From: Marinobacter sp. LQ44
Lineage (GTDB): Bacteria; Pseudomonadota; Gammaproteobacteria; Pseudomonadales; Oleiphilaceae
DNA: 64,000 nt
Direction of reading: 5' to 3'
Assembly (NCBI RefSeq): GCF_001447155.2
Contig: NZ_CP014754.1
Span: 2,976,001 to 3,040,000, forward strand
Shown here: piece after piece, positions 56,704 through 64,000 of the stretch
Numbering within the stretch: position 1 is the stretch's first letter
Layout of the letters: each line of letters opens with the position of its first letter
Notes under the pieces: model-generated
Told to the model about the DNA's origin: nothing
Seen by the model: the letters and a program-made list of their open reading frames with translations, nothing else
Databases searched by the model: none
Program-made: the position numbers and the translations under genes

Positions 56704-56958
56704 ATGAAAGGGCCACAGGATTTTTTTGCTCAGTTACAGGGCCAGTTTGGCCAGTTCGTTCCGGATATGGCTCGTGCTGCGAAAGACGATTTTGAGGCGC
56801 AGGCCAGAGCGACGGTGATGACGGTGATGTCGAAGCTGGAACTGGTCACCCGTGAAGAATTCGATGCCCAGCAGGCGGTATTGATGAGAACCCGTGAAAA
56901 GGTGGAAGCGCTAGAGAAGCGGGTGGCCGAGCTCGAGCAGAAACTGTCGTCACAGTGA
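56704..56958 (+). CDS. ubiK: Ubiquinone biosynthesis accessory factor UbiK
   Basis: This 84-residue protein (BMFP/YqiC family) has an N-terminal amphipathic part (PQDFFAQLQGQFGQF) and a C-terminal coiled coil (EEFDAQQAVLMRTREKVEAL and on) that forms trimers. In E. coli it helps assemble the ubiquinone-making complex with UbiJ. The ATG at 56704 follows ccagaggtatt. It is read toward comM, as in Pseudomonas. Confidence 0.93.
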   Translation: MKGPQDFFAQLQGQFGQFVPDMARAAKDDFEAQARATVMTVMSKLELVTREEFDAQQAVLMRTREKVEALEKRVAELEQKLSSQ

Positions 56959-57028
56959 CCAATCTGGCCCGGACTGCAGGATGCAGCGGCCGGGCTTTGT
57001 AAGAAACTGATTACCAAGGAAGGTTGCC

Positions 57029-58555
57029 ATGCTTGCTATTGTCCATTCCCGTGCCAGTATCGGCGTGTCTGCACCAGCGGTTACCGTTGAGGTGCATCTT
57101 TCTGGCGGCTTGCCGGCCCTGTCTATTGTCGGTTTGCCGGAAACCGGTGTGCGTGAGAGCAAAGATCGGGTGCGCAGTGCCCTGATCAACGCCGGATTCG
57201 AATTCCCCGCCCGCCGCATCACCATCAATCTCGCTCCCGCGGACTTGCCCAAAGAGGGTGGTCGCTTTGACTTGCCCATCGCCCTCGGCATTCTTGCTGC
57301 CTCTGGGCAGATTCCCGCCGAGAGTCTCAAAGACCTCGAGTTCATTGGCGAGTTGTCCCTGGATGGCGCATTGCGGCCGCTGAAAGGGGTGTTGCCAGCG
57401 GTGCTGGCGGCCAGAGACGCGGGCCGTGCGCTGTTGCTTCCTCAGGACAATGCGGACGAAGCGGCGCTGGCCAGTAATGAAGACGTGTTTGCCGCCAGCC
57501 ATGTCCTCACCATCTGCGAGCATTTGTCTGGTCGCGCCCGGATATCCCCGATAGCTCGAGCCCAGCCTGAAACCGGACCCAGGGGCGACGAACTGGATCT
57601 GGCGGACGTTCGTGGCCAGCAGGTTCCGCGACGGGCCCTGGAAGTGGCGGCTGCCGGCGGGCACAATCTTTTACTGTTCGGCCCGCCGGGTACCGGCAAA
57701 AGCATGCTGGCCAGCCGACTGCCCGGCATACTGCCCGCCCTGGACGATGCCGCTGCCATGGAAGTGGCCAGCGTACATTCGGTCGCCGGCCTTCCCCTTA
57801 AACCCGGTGGTTGGCGGCAGGCTCCGTTCCGCGCCCCGCACCATACCGCGTCGGCGGTGGCGCTGGTAGGGGGTGGCAGTAGCCCAAGACCCGGAGAAAT
57901 CTCCCTGGCTCATCGAGGCGTACTGTTTCTTGACGAGTTGCCAGAGTTCCAGCGCCGGGTGTTGGAGGTGTTGCGGGAACCGATGGAAACCGGCGAGATT
58001 TCCATCAGTCGGGCCGCCCGGCAGGTGACCTTTCCTGCCAGATTTCAGGTGGTTGCTGCCATGAACCCGTGCCCGTGCGGCTACCGTGGTCACCCGACCA
58101 TGGAGTGCCAGTGTACCCCGCAACAGGTCATGCGCTATCGCTCCAGAATCTCTGGGCCATTGCTGGACCGGTTTGATCTGCACGTCGAAGTGCCGGTGCA
58201 GGCCGGGGGTGTGTTGCTGGGGGCCGGTGAAACCGGAGAGTCCAGCGCCAGCGTCCGTGAGCGGGTGCTACGGGCCCGGGCCAGGCAGTCAGAACGGGGC
58301 GCTCTCAATGCGGCCCTCGCCGGCAAGGCGTTGCATGAGGCCAGTCATCTGGACGCGGAGAGCGAGAAACTGCTGTCCGGAGCCATGGAGAAGCTGGGTT
58401 TGTCTGCCCGGGCATTGCATCGGATACTCCGGGTGGCCCGCACCCTGGCGGACCTGGATGACCAGCCAGCGGTAACCCGGAATTATCTGATGGAAGCGCT
58501 CGGCTACCGGCAACTGGACCGTCAGCAGGGGCAAGGCTCGGTTGTCTCCGCTTGA
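57029..58555 (+). CDS. comM: ComM-like YifB family magnesium-chelatase-type AAA+ ATPase
   Basis: This 508-residue hexameric helicase helps branch migration during natural transformation. It has an N-terminal Lon-protease-like domain (GLPALSIVGLPETGVRESKDRV), a Walker A PPGTGKSML, RAPHHTASAVALVGGG, the Walker B region FLDELPEFQRRVLEVLREPMET in part, a zinc motif with CPCGYRGHP and the C-terminal Mg-chelatase domain. ComM supports integration of incoming DNA in Vibrio and others, so the strain may be competent; no other competence gene is in the window. Confidence 0.94.
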   Translation: MLAIVHSRASIGVSAPAVTVEVHLSGGLPALSIVGLPETGVRESKDRVRSALINAGFEFPARRITINLAPADLPKEGGRFDLPIALGILAASGQIPAESLKDLEFIGELSLDGALRPLKGVLPAVLAARDAGRALLLPQDNADEAALASNEDVFAASHVLTICEHLSGRARISPIARAQPETGPRGDELDLADVRGQQVPRRALEVAAAGGHNLLLFGPPGTGKSMLASRLPGILPALDDAAAMEVASVHSVAGLPLKPGGWRQAPFRAPHHTASAVALVGGGSSPRPGEISLAHRGVLFLDELPEFQRRVLEVLREPMETGEISISRAARQVTFPARFQVVAAMNPCPCGYRGHPTMECQCTPQQVMRYRSRISGPLLDRFDLHVEVPVQAGGVLLGAGETGESSASVRERVLRARARQSERGALNAALAGKALHEASHLDAESEKLLSGAMEKLGLSARALHRILRVARTLADLDDQPAVTRNYLMEALGYRQLDRQQGQGSVVSA

Positions 58556-58627
58556 GGCGGCCTACTCTGGTAAACTGGTGGATAACGTTCCCTAAATCAG
58601 ATCCGCATTGACGGTTGAGGACCACAG

Positions 58628-59353
58628 ATGACTGACCAGCATGAGACTCAAGATGCCTCCGGCGACAACCCGATTACCACTCGCCGAGGTGTTCGCAGTT
58701 TTGTTCTGCGCCAGGGCCGGATGACCGAGGGTCAGAAAAAAGCCTATGAGCGCAGCTGGCCAAAGTATGGCCTGACCCGTGACAACGGCATGATCGACCC
58801 GAGGGAAGTGTTTGGCCGGGACAATATGCTGAACCTGGAAATCGGGTTTGGCATGGGGAAATCCCTGGCCGATATGGCAGAAGCGGCCCCCGAGCAGGAT
58901 TTTATTGGTGTGGAGGTGCATTTGCCCGGTGTTGGTGCCTTGCTCAAAGAGGTGGAGGATCGCGGGCTTGAGAACGTGCGCGTTTACAATATCGACGCCA
59001 ATGACGTCATCGACCTGTGCCTGCCCGACGCCAGCCTGGACCGTGTGATGGTGTTCTTCCCGGACCCCTGGCATAAGAAAAAGCATCACAAACGCCGTCT
59101 GATCCAGCACGACTTTGTTCAGAGGATTCGTCACAAACTCCGCGTTGGCGGTATTCTGCACTTGGCGACGGACTGGGAGAACTACGCCGAGCACATGCTG
59201 GAAGTGATGAACGACTCGGAAGGCTTCGCCAACACTCAGGAGCAGGGCGGCTACTCACCGCGCCCGGATGACCGTCCGATCACCAAATTTGAAAAGCGTG
59301 GTGAGAATCTTGGCCACGGAGTCTGGGATTTGTTGTTCTATCGCACCAATTAA
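58628..59353 (+). CDS. trmB: tRNA (guanine-N7-)-methyltransferase
   Basis: This 241-residue SAM-dependent enzyme methylates G46 in tRNA variable loops. It has the SAM loop [14 protein letters not shown], the [20 protein letters not shown] region (with the [15 protein letters not shown] motif) and a C-terminal [17 protein letters not shown]. Length matches. It is separated from comM by 72 bp and converges on the leftward operon. Confidence 0.96.
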   Translation: MTDQHETQDASGDNPITTRRGVRSFVLRQGRMTEGQKKAYERSWPKYGLTRDNGMIDPREVFGRDNMLNLEIGFGMGKSLADMAEAAPEQDFIGVEVHLPGVGALLKEVEDRGLENVRVYNIDANDVIDLCLPDASLDRVMVFFPDPWHKKKHHKRRLIQHDFVQRIRHKLRVGGILHLATDWENYAEHMLEVMNDSEGFANTQEQGGYSPRPDDRPITKFEKRGENLGHGVWDLLFYRTN

Positions 59354-59365
59354 GGCGGGTCGATG

Positions 59366-59914
59366 TCAGGAGTGGCTTAGCGGATGCCGGCGGGCAGCCC
59401 GGATGATGACGAGTCCGGCCACTCCGAGCAGTAGCCCGGTGAATTTGACCAGCGCCAGAACAGTGGCGGTCATGCTCATGGAGTCTGTGGGCGGGCTCAG
59501 GTTGTTCAGCAGTACGATATTCTCTGCCACGTCACTCAACCCGGCCGTGACAAACAATGCTCGCACCCAGCGTGCGACCTTGCGCTCCCGGATGCCGGGC
59601 CGGTCTCGGGTGAAGTGTCTGGTCAACTGCAACAGGGCGGCCAGGTAAGCCACGATAAACAGAAAGTCGACCCACAATGAGGTTTTAGCCCAGATCAAGC
59701 CGTTCGCACGCCAGCTGCGGATAATGGCATAGGCCTGGTCCGCCGTGCCTGCAAGCTGGAAGCTGACAATGCCCTGAGGGGCCGAGCCGGTCTTCAGGGG
59801 TTGGTTGATGGCCATCAGAACCAGAAACAGCGCCACCGCTACCACGATGGATACCTTCATGGGCGGTCTCATCCGGCGAGGCCCGGACGGCACCGTGTGC
59901 TGAGCTGAATTCAT
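59366..59914 (-). CDS. Hypothetical inner-membrane protein
   Basis: This 182-residue protein has four predicted membrane helices (about 20-35, 77-95, 120-135 and 150-172). I do not recognise the family; similar proteins of unknown function occur in other marine bacteria. Its ATG overlaps the hemW stop by one base, so it is likely the last gene of the leftward metX-metW-DUF4426-rdgB-hemW operon. A shorter start at 59872 is possible. Confidence 0.72.
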   Translation of the reverse strand: MNSAQHTVPSGPRRMRPPMKVSIVVAVALFLVLMAINQPLKTGSAPQGIVSFQLAGTADQAYAIIRSWRANGLIWAKTSLWVDFLFIVAYLAALLQLTRHFTRDRPGIRERKVARWVRALFVTAGLSDVAENIVLLNNLSPPTDSMSMTATVLALVKFTGLLLGVAGLVIIRAARRHPLSHS

Positions 59915-61059
59915 TAGAGGAAGTGCTCCAGCAGGCTGTTCAGGTAACGCTGTCCTTGCTCGGTCGCCTGCAGGCGATCAGGGGTCAGCAGATGTTGTTT
60001 GCGCAATTGCTCAAGTTGTACCGCAACTGACGACAAGGGTAAACCTGTACGCTCAAGATACAGTTGTTCCGGTGTGCCCCGTTTCAGGCGTAACGCATTC
60101 ATCATGAACTCCAGCGGCCGGTCCCCTGGTGCCAGCTCTTCGCTACCGGAGGTGCGCGAGCCGATCCTTTGCAGGTAGGCGTCTGGTTGCCGGGTTTTCC
60201 AGTACCGCAGAATCCGGCCGTCAGCCAGGCTGACTTTGCCGTGGGCGCCGGCACCCAGCGCCAGATAGTCGCCAAAGCTCCAGTAATTCAGGTTATGCCT
60301 GCTTTCCCGACCAGGTAAGCTCCAGGCCGAGATCTCGTAATCATCGAAGCCTGCTGACCGAAGGTGGGTCGCCCCCTGTTGATATATGTCCCAGAGCCGA
60401 TCGTCGTCCGGCAGCGCCGGTGGTCGCGAGAAGAATTCGGTGTTCGGCTCAATGGTGAGTTGATACCAGGACAGGTGGGTTGGCCGGTGGGCCAGTGCGG
60501 CGTGCAGGTCGCTGACCGCCTGTTCCGGAGTTTGCCCCGGCAGACCGTGCATCAGATCGATGTTGAAATTGTCGAACCCGGCAGCCCGGGCGGATTCGAT
60601 GGCCCGGTGAGCCATGGCCTGATCGTGGATGCGGCCAAGGGCCTGCAGGTGTTCCGGGTGAAAACTCTGTACCCCGATGGACAGTCGGTTGATGCCGGCT
60701 GCGCGGAAATTCTCGAAGCGGCCCGCTTCCAGCGTGCCGGGATTGGCTTCGAGGGTGATTTCCGCGTCGATTGAAAAGGCCAGACGCTGGCGGAGCTCGT
60801 CGAACAGCTGTTGATAGAAGGCTCCGCTCATCAGGGAAGGAGTACCGCCGCCGATAAAGACGGTTTCGATAGGTCGCCCCTGGATATAGAGCAGGTCCTG
60901 ATCCAGATCCTCCAGAATGGCGTTCAGATAGGCTGTTTCCGGAATTTCCCCCTTGATGGCATGTGAATTGAAGTCACAGTAGGGGCATTTGCGCACGCAC
61001 CAGGGCACGTGGATGTACAGGCTCAGTGGCGGGCAGACCGCAACCGGGGTGGCGGTCAT
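59914..61059 (-). CDS. hemW: Radical SAM heme chaperone HemW
   Basis: This 381-residue protein has the radical-SAM cluster motif CVRKCPYC (CxxxCxxC) at the N-terminus and the HemW region GAGAHGKVS. HemW resembles the oxygen-independent coproporphyrinogen oxidase HemN but binds and transfers heme rather than oxidising coproporphyrinogen. The N-terminal YIHVPWCVRKCPYCDFNSH lacks the extra N-terminal Cys of HemN. It is 4 bp after rdgB. Confidence 0.93.
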   Translation of the reverse strand: MTATPVAVCPPLSLYIHVPWCVRKCPYCDFNSHAIKGEIPETAYLNAILEDLDQDLLYIQGRPIETVFIGGGTPSLMSGAFYQQLFDELRQRLAFSIDAEITLEANPGTLEAGRFENFRAAGINRLSIGVQSFHPEHLQALGRIHDQAMAHRAIESARAAGFDNFNIDLMHGLPGQTPEQAVSDLHAALAHRPTHLSWYQLTIEPNTEFFSRPPALPDDDRLWDIYQQGATHLRSAGFDDYEISAWSLPGRESRHNLNYWSFGDYLALGAGAHGKVSLADGRILRYWKTRQPDAYLQRIGSRTSGSEELAPGDRPLEFMMNALRLKRGTPEQLYLERTGLPLSSVAVQLEQLRKQHLLTPDRLQATEQGQRYLNSLLEHFL

Positions 61060-61063
61060 GGGG

Positions 61064-61663
61064 TCACAGCTCCGCCTGAAGTTGTTCCAGCAGGCTGGCC
61101 AGGGCCCGGCCCCGATGGCTGATCCTGCCTTTCTGCTCCCGGGTCAGTTCGGCGGCACTGCAGTTGAATTCCGGAGCCAGAAACACCGGGTCATACCCGA
61201 AACCACCATCGCCGCGGGGCTCAGCCAGGATCTGCCCGGGCCAGCGGCCATGACAAATAATCGGTGTTGGGTCGTCGGCGTGGCGCAGGTACACCAGAAC
61301 ACAATGGAACTGGGCTCTGCGTTGTGCCGCGGGGATGTCCCTCAAGGCGTCCAGAAGAGCCGCCACGTTGTCAGCATCGGAAGCACCGTCGCCGGCGTAC
61401 CGCGCCGAGCGCACGCCGGGTTCGCCGTTAAGGGCATCGACGGCCAGACCGCTGTCGTCAGCCAGGGCCGGCATGCCAGTTTCCCGGGCGGCATGGCGGG
61501 CTTTGAGAATGGCGTTCTCGACAAAAGTGACGGCGGGTTCTTCGGCTTCGCTCACACCCAGTTCTCCCTGGGCAATGGGTTGCAATCCCAGGGGGCTGAG
61601 CAGCTCTGTCAGTTCGGCAATCTTGCCCTTGTTGTTGCTGGCGATTACGAATCTCTGGCTCAT
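61064..61663 (-). CDS. rdgB: dITP/XTP pyrophosphatase RdgB
   Basis: This 199-residue enzyme of the HAM1 family cleaves dITP, ITP and XTP so that deaminated purines are not built into DNA. It has the N-terminal [10 protein letters not shown] and the catalytic [10 protein letters not shown] and [10 protein letters not shown] motifs. It lies between the DUF4426 gene (4 bp gap) and hemW (4 bp gap). Confidence 0.96.
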   Translation of the reverse strand: MSQRFVIASNNKGKIAELTELLSPLGLQPIAQGELGVSEAEEPAVTFVENAILKARHAARETGMPALADDSGLAVDALNGEPGVRSARYAGDGASDADNVAALLDALRDIPAAQRRAQFHCVLVYLRHADDPTPIICHGRWPGQILAEPRGDGGFGYDPVFLAPEFNCSAAELTREQKGRISHRGRALASLLEQLQAEL

Positions 61664-61667
61664 GGCG

Positions 61668-62117
61668 TCAGTCGTTGAACAGAGTGTGAGAGAACCTGAC
61701 GGGCAGGTCCCGGTCGTGGCCGGTGGGTCTTGCGGTAATGCTGAAGGTCATCAGGTCGCCAGGCCGGTGCTGGTATTGGGCGATAAAATACACCGCATCG
61801 CCCTCCTGAATGCGACGGAAGGCCAGAAAATTAACCTGCTGGATGTCGTTGGTCACCTGGCCCTGTACCTGCCCGCCAACCGGACGGATCTGGCCATGTT
61901 CACCTTCGGTCATAATGGAAATGTTGATAATGCCGATGCCACGGCTGCGTTGCAGGTTGTTGGCCCTGGCAACTTCGGGGTCAATGAAGGTGCTTGGAAA
62001 AACACTCCAATGTACCTGATAGTCACCGAAGTCCTCCTGGCCTGCCTGCACCTGAAAAGACATCAGCAGGCCAAGGGTGAGGGTCAGTAGGTGAGTGATG
62101 GAACGAGTCTTCATCAT
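61668..62117 (-). CDS. DUF4426 domain-containing secreted protein
   Basis: This 149-residue protein has a signal peptide ([16 protein letters not shown], cleavage near QAGQ) and the DUF4426 domain ([34 protein letters not shown]). The function is unknown; the gene commonly lies between rdgB and metW in Pseudomonas-type genomes. The ATG at 62117 overlaps the metW stop (ATGATGA). Confidence 0.9.
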   Translation of the reverse strand: MMKTRSITHLLTLTLGLLMSFQVQAGQEDFGDYQVHWSVFPSTFIDPEVARANNLQRSRGIGIINISIMTEGEHGQIRPVGGQVQGQVTNDIQQVNFLAFRRIQEGDAVYFIAQYQHRPGDLMTFSITARPTGHDRDLPVRFSHTLFND

Positions 62118-62716
62118 GGGGTCTCCCGCGTGATTCGATAGATGGCAATCTCCCCCAACAGGTTCGGCCAGAGCCTGGCCAGCCAGCTGTTCTGGTGCTG
62201 GCCGTCTACCACCCTGCGGCTCTTGATGCGAATGCCTTTCTGACGGCACAAGGCTTCAAAATCCTTGAACGTGCACAGCCGTATGTTGGGGGTGTTATAC
62301 CATTTATACGGTAGTGCGTCGGATTCGGGCATACGGCCACTCAAAGCCAGTCCCCAGCGCAGGCGCCAATGGGCGAAGTTGGGGAAGGTGACGATGCCCT
62401 CGCGGCCGACCCGCAGCATCTCTTCGATCACTTTGTCTGGTCGCCGCACGGCTTGCAGTGCCTGGGTCATCAGAACCACGTCGAACATGCCGTCGTCAAA
62501 ATTGTCCAGGCCCTGGGTGTCCAGGTTCTGCTCGATTACGCTCACCCCTTTCGCCATACAGGTGGTGATGTGGTCCGGGTTGATCTCCAGGCCGAAACCC
62601 GTGGCGCCTCGTTCGCGCTGAAGAAAGTCCAGCAGGGTGCCATTACCACAACCAAGGTCCAGCACATGGTGGCCCGGCTGAACCCATTGCTGGATGATTT
62701 CCAGATCCGGTCTCAT
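62114..62716 (-). CDS. metW: Methionine biosynthesis protein MetW
   Basis: This 200-residue SAM-dependent methyltransferase-like protein has the SAM motif [15 protein letters not shown]. MetW works with MetX in homoserine acylation and methionine synthesis in Pseudomonas and relatives; its exact activity is unsettled. It overlaps metX by 4 bp. Confidence 0.93.
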   Translation of the reverse strand: MRPDLEIIQQWVQPGHHVLDLGCGNGTLLDFLQRERGATGFGLEINPDHITTCMAKGVSVIEQNLDTQGLDNFDDGMFDVVLMTQALQAVRRPDKVIEEMLRVGREGIVTFPNFAHWRLRWGLALSGRMPESDALPYKWYNTPNIRLCTFKDFEALCRQKGIRIKSRRVVDGQHQNSWLARLWPNLLGEIAIYRITRETP

Positions 62717-63861
62717 GCGCCGACCTCCCGTGCAACCCTGTCCATATACGCGGTGAAAACGTCGGTGTATCTGGGGGTTGGAATCAGGAACGCATCATGA
62801 CCCCAGGGGGCATCGATTTCGGCATAGCTGACCTTCTTACGGGCAGAGATCATGGCGTTCACCATCTCTTCGGAGCGTTCCGGCGAAAAGCGCCAGTCGG
62901 TGCTGAATGACAACACCAGGTACTCGCAGCTTGCCGGTGCCAGAGCCTTGGCCAGATCCCCGCCGGCGGCATAGGCCGGGTCGAAGTAGTCCAGGGCCCG
63001 GGTCATCAACAGGTAGGTGTTGGCATCAAAGCTTTCGGAGAAACGTTCGCCCTGATAGCGCAGATAGCTTTCTACCTGAAACTCGGCGTCGAACCCGAAC
63101 TTGTAGGCCTCTTCCCGGAGCTCCCGGCCGAATTTCTCACCCATGGAGGCGTCAGACAGATACGTGATGTGACCGACCATACGGGCCAGCATCAGGCCCC
63201 GACGAGGCACCGCGCCGAAATCATAGTATCGGCCGTCATAGAACTCCCGGTCGGAGGTAATGGCCTGGCGGGCCACTTCATTGAAGGCGATATTCTGGGC
63301 ACTGAGCCGGGGCGTGGAGGCAATCACCACCGAGTGACGCAACCGTTCCGGGTAATCCAGGCTCCACTGCAACGCCTGCATACCGCCCAGCGAGCCGCCA
63401 ACCACCGCGGCCCACTGTTCAATGCCCAGGTGGTCAGCCAGACAGGCCTGGCTTTTCACCCAGTCGGCAACGGTAATCACCGGGAAGTCCGGGCCAAAGG
63501 GTTTGCCGGTTGCCGGGTTGGTGGAATTGGGGCCGGTGCTGCCGTGGCAGCCGCCCAGGTTGTTCAGGCTGACCACAAAAAAACGATTGGTATCGATGGG
63601 CTTGCCAGGGCCGATGCAGCTGTCCCACCAGCCTGGCTTTTTGTCTTCCATGCTGTGATAGCCTGCGGCATGGTGATGGCCACTGAGGGCATGGCAAATC
63701 AATACCGCGTTGCTGGCGCTCGGATTCAGGGTGCCGTAGGTCTCCACCACCAGATCGTAACTGTCCAGAAACTGGCCGCACGCCAGTTCGATCGGCGTGT
63801 CAAAGCGAATGGTTTGGGGGCTTACAAGGCCCACGGAGTCCGAGGGCAGGGAATCAGGCAT
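62713..63861 (-). CDS. metX: Homoserine O-acyltransferase MetX
   Basis: This 382-residue alpha/beta hydrolase-fold enzyme acylates homoserine, the entry to methionine. The nucleophile is in [14 protein letters not shown], and the Asp and His of the triad lie in the C-terminal region ([19 protein letters not shown]). MetX proteins that pair with MetW include succinyl-transferases as well as acetyl-transferases, and I cannot tell the donor. It is the first gene of the leftward run metX-metW-DUF4426-rdgB-hemW. About 140 bp upstream to the window edge should hold its promoter; no clear consensus is seen. Confidence 0.94.
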   Translation of the reverse strand: MPDSLPSDSVGLVSPQTIRFDTPIELACGQFLDSYDLVVETYGTLNPSASNAVLICHALSGHHHAAGYHSMEDKKPGWWDSCIGPGKPIDTNRFFVVSLNNLGGCHGSTGPNSTNPATGKPFGPDFPVITVADWVKSQACLADHLGIEQWAAVVGGSLGGMQALQWSLDYPERLRHSVVIASTPRLSAQNIAFNEVARQAITSDREFYDGRYYDFGAVPRRGLMLARMVGHITYLSDASMGEKFGRELREEAYKFGFDAEFQVESYLRYQGERFSESFDANTYLLMTRALDYFDPAYAAGGDLAKALAPASCEYLVLSFSTDWRFSPERSEEMVNAMISARKKVSYAEIDAPWGHDAFLIPTPRYTDVFTAYMDRVAREVGA

Positions 63862-64000
63862 GGCGGTGATGAGTTCCTGGTCCGGTCCACAAGTGTCTGG
63901 CCATTGGCCTTGGAGTGTTCAGAAAAACGCGACAGCAACGCAGTTTAAAGGCGGGTGGGGGTTGCTGCAACCGGCGCGTGGCTGTGGTGCCGGTTTCGGG

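Noticed and set aside
63862..64000. SAM-responsive riboswitch upstream of metX
   Set aside because: No recognisable SAM aptamer pattern; the 139 bases do not show the required stems.

Overview
The window looks like a chromosomal core segment of a marine gammaproteobacterium close to Marinobacter, or more broadly to the Pseudomonas-type lineages. This is inference from gene content and order. Runs such as hemY-hemX-hemD-hemC/algR-algZ/argH, cyaA-lptM-lysA-dapF-DUF484-xerC, glnK-amtB/ubiK/comM and trmB/hemW-rdgB-DUF4426-metW-metX are laid out much as I remember them in Pseudomonas. GC content is high, genes are densely packed on both strands, and I see no rRNA, tRNA, CRISPR array, insertion sequence or phage.

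Layout. 1-7.5 kb: thioredoxin, a leftward molybdenum-cofactor operon (moaB-moeA-moaD-moaE), rho, two large palindromes, then ubiD with a 2Fe-2S flavin reductase. 7.5-15 kb: leftward heme genes hemC-hemD-hemX-hemY, the AlgZ/AlgR regulatory pair (AlgZ apparently starting at CTG) and argH. 15-19.2 kb: an accessory island with a Tle1-like (DUF2235) phospholipase, a probable type VI secretion effector. It is translationally coupled to three tandem copies of a DUF2931 lipoprotein, the probable immunity protein, repeating with a period of exactly 640 bp. 19.2-33.3 kb: a degenerate PAS-GGDEF-EAL protein, class I adenylate cyclase, the lysA-dapF-DUF484-xerC operon, an active-looking diguanylate cyclase and a BvgS-like sensor kinase without a partner. 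33.3-44.7 kb: a PlpD-like patatin autotransporter, regulators, cardiolipin synthase, a 30-residue candidate small protein, and hydrolase, thioesterase, oxidoreductase and TcdA genes. 44.9-54.6 kb: acyl-CoA dehydrogenase, SDR, SbtA-type transporter, a ChrR/ECF sigma pair, and polyamine genes speA and speE. 54.6-64 kb: glnK-amtB with a sigma-54 promoter and NtrC-like site, then ubiK, comM, trmB and the hemW-rdgB-DUF4426-metW-metX operon.

Most of the window is housekeeping. The most notable element is the effector/immunity island. Its middle immunity copy has a 5' part identical to copy 3 and a 3' part that encodes the same protein as copy 1, as expected from unequal crossing-over. The effector promoter candidate shares its -35 element with one arm of a perfect 16-bp palindrome.
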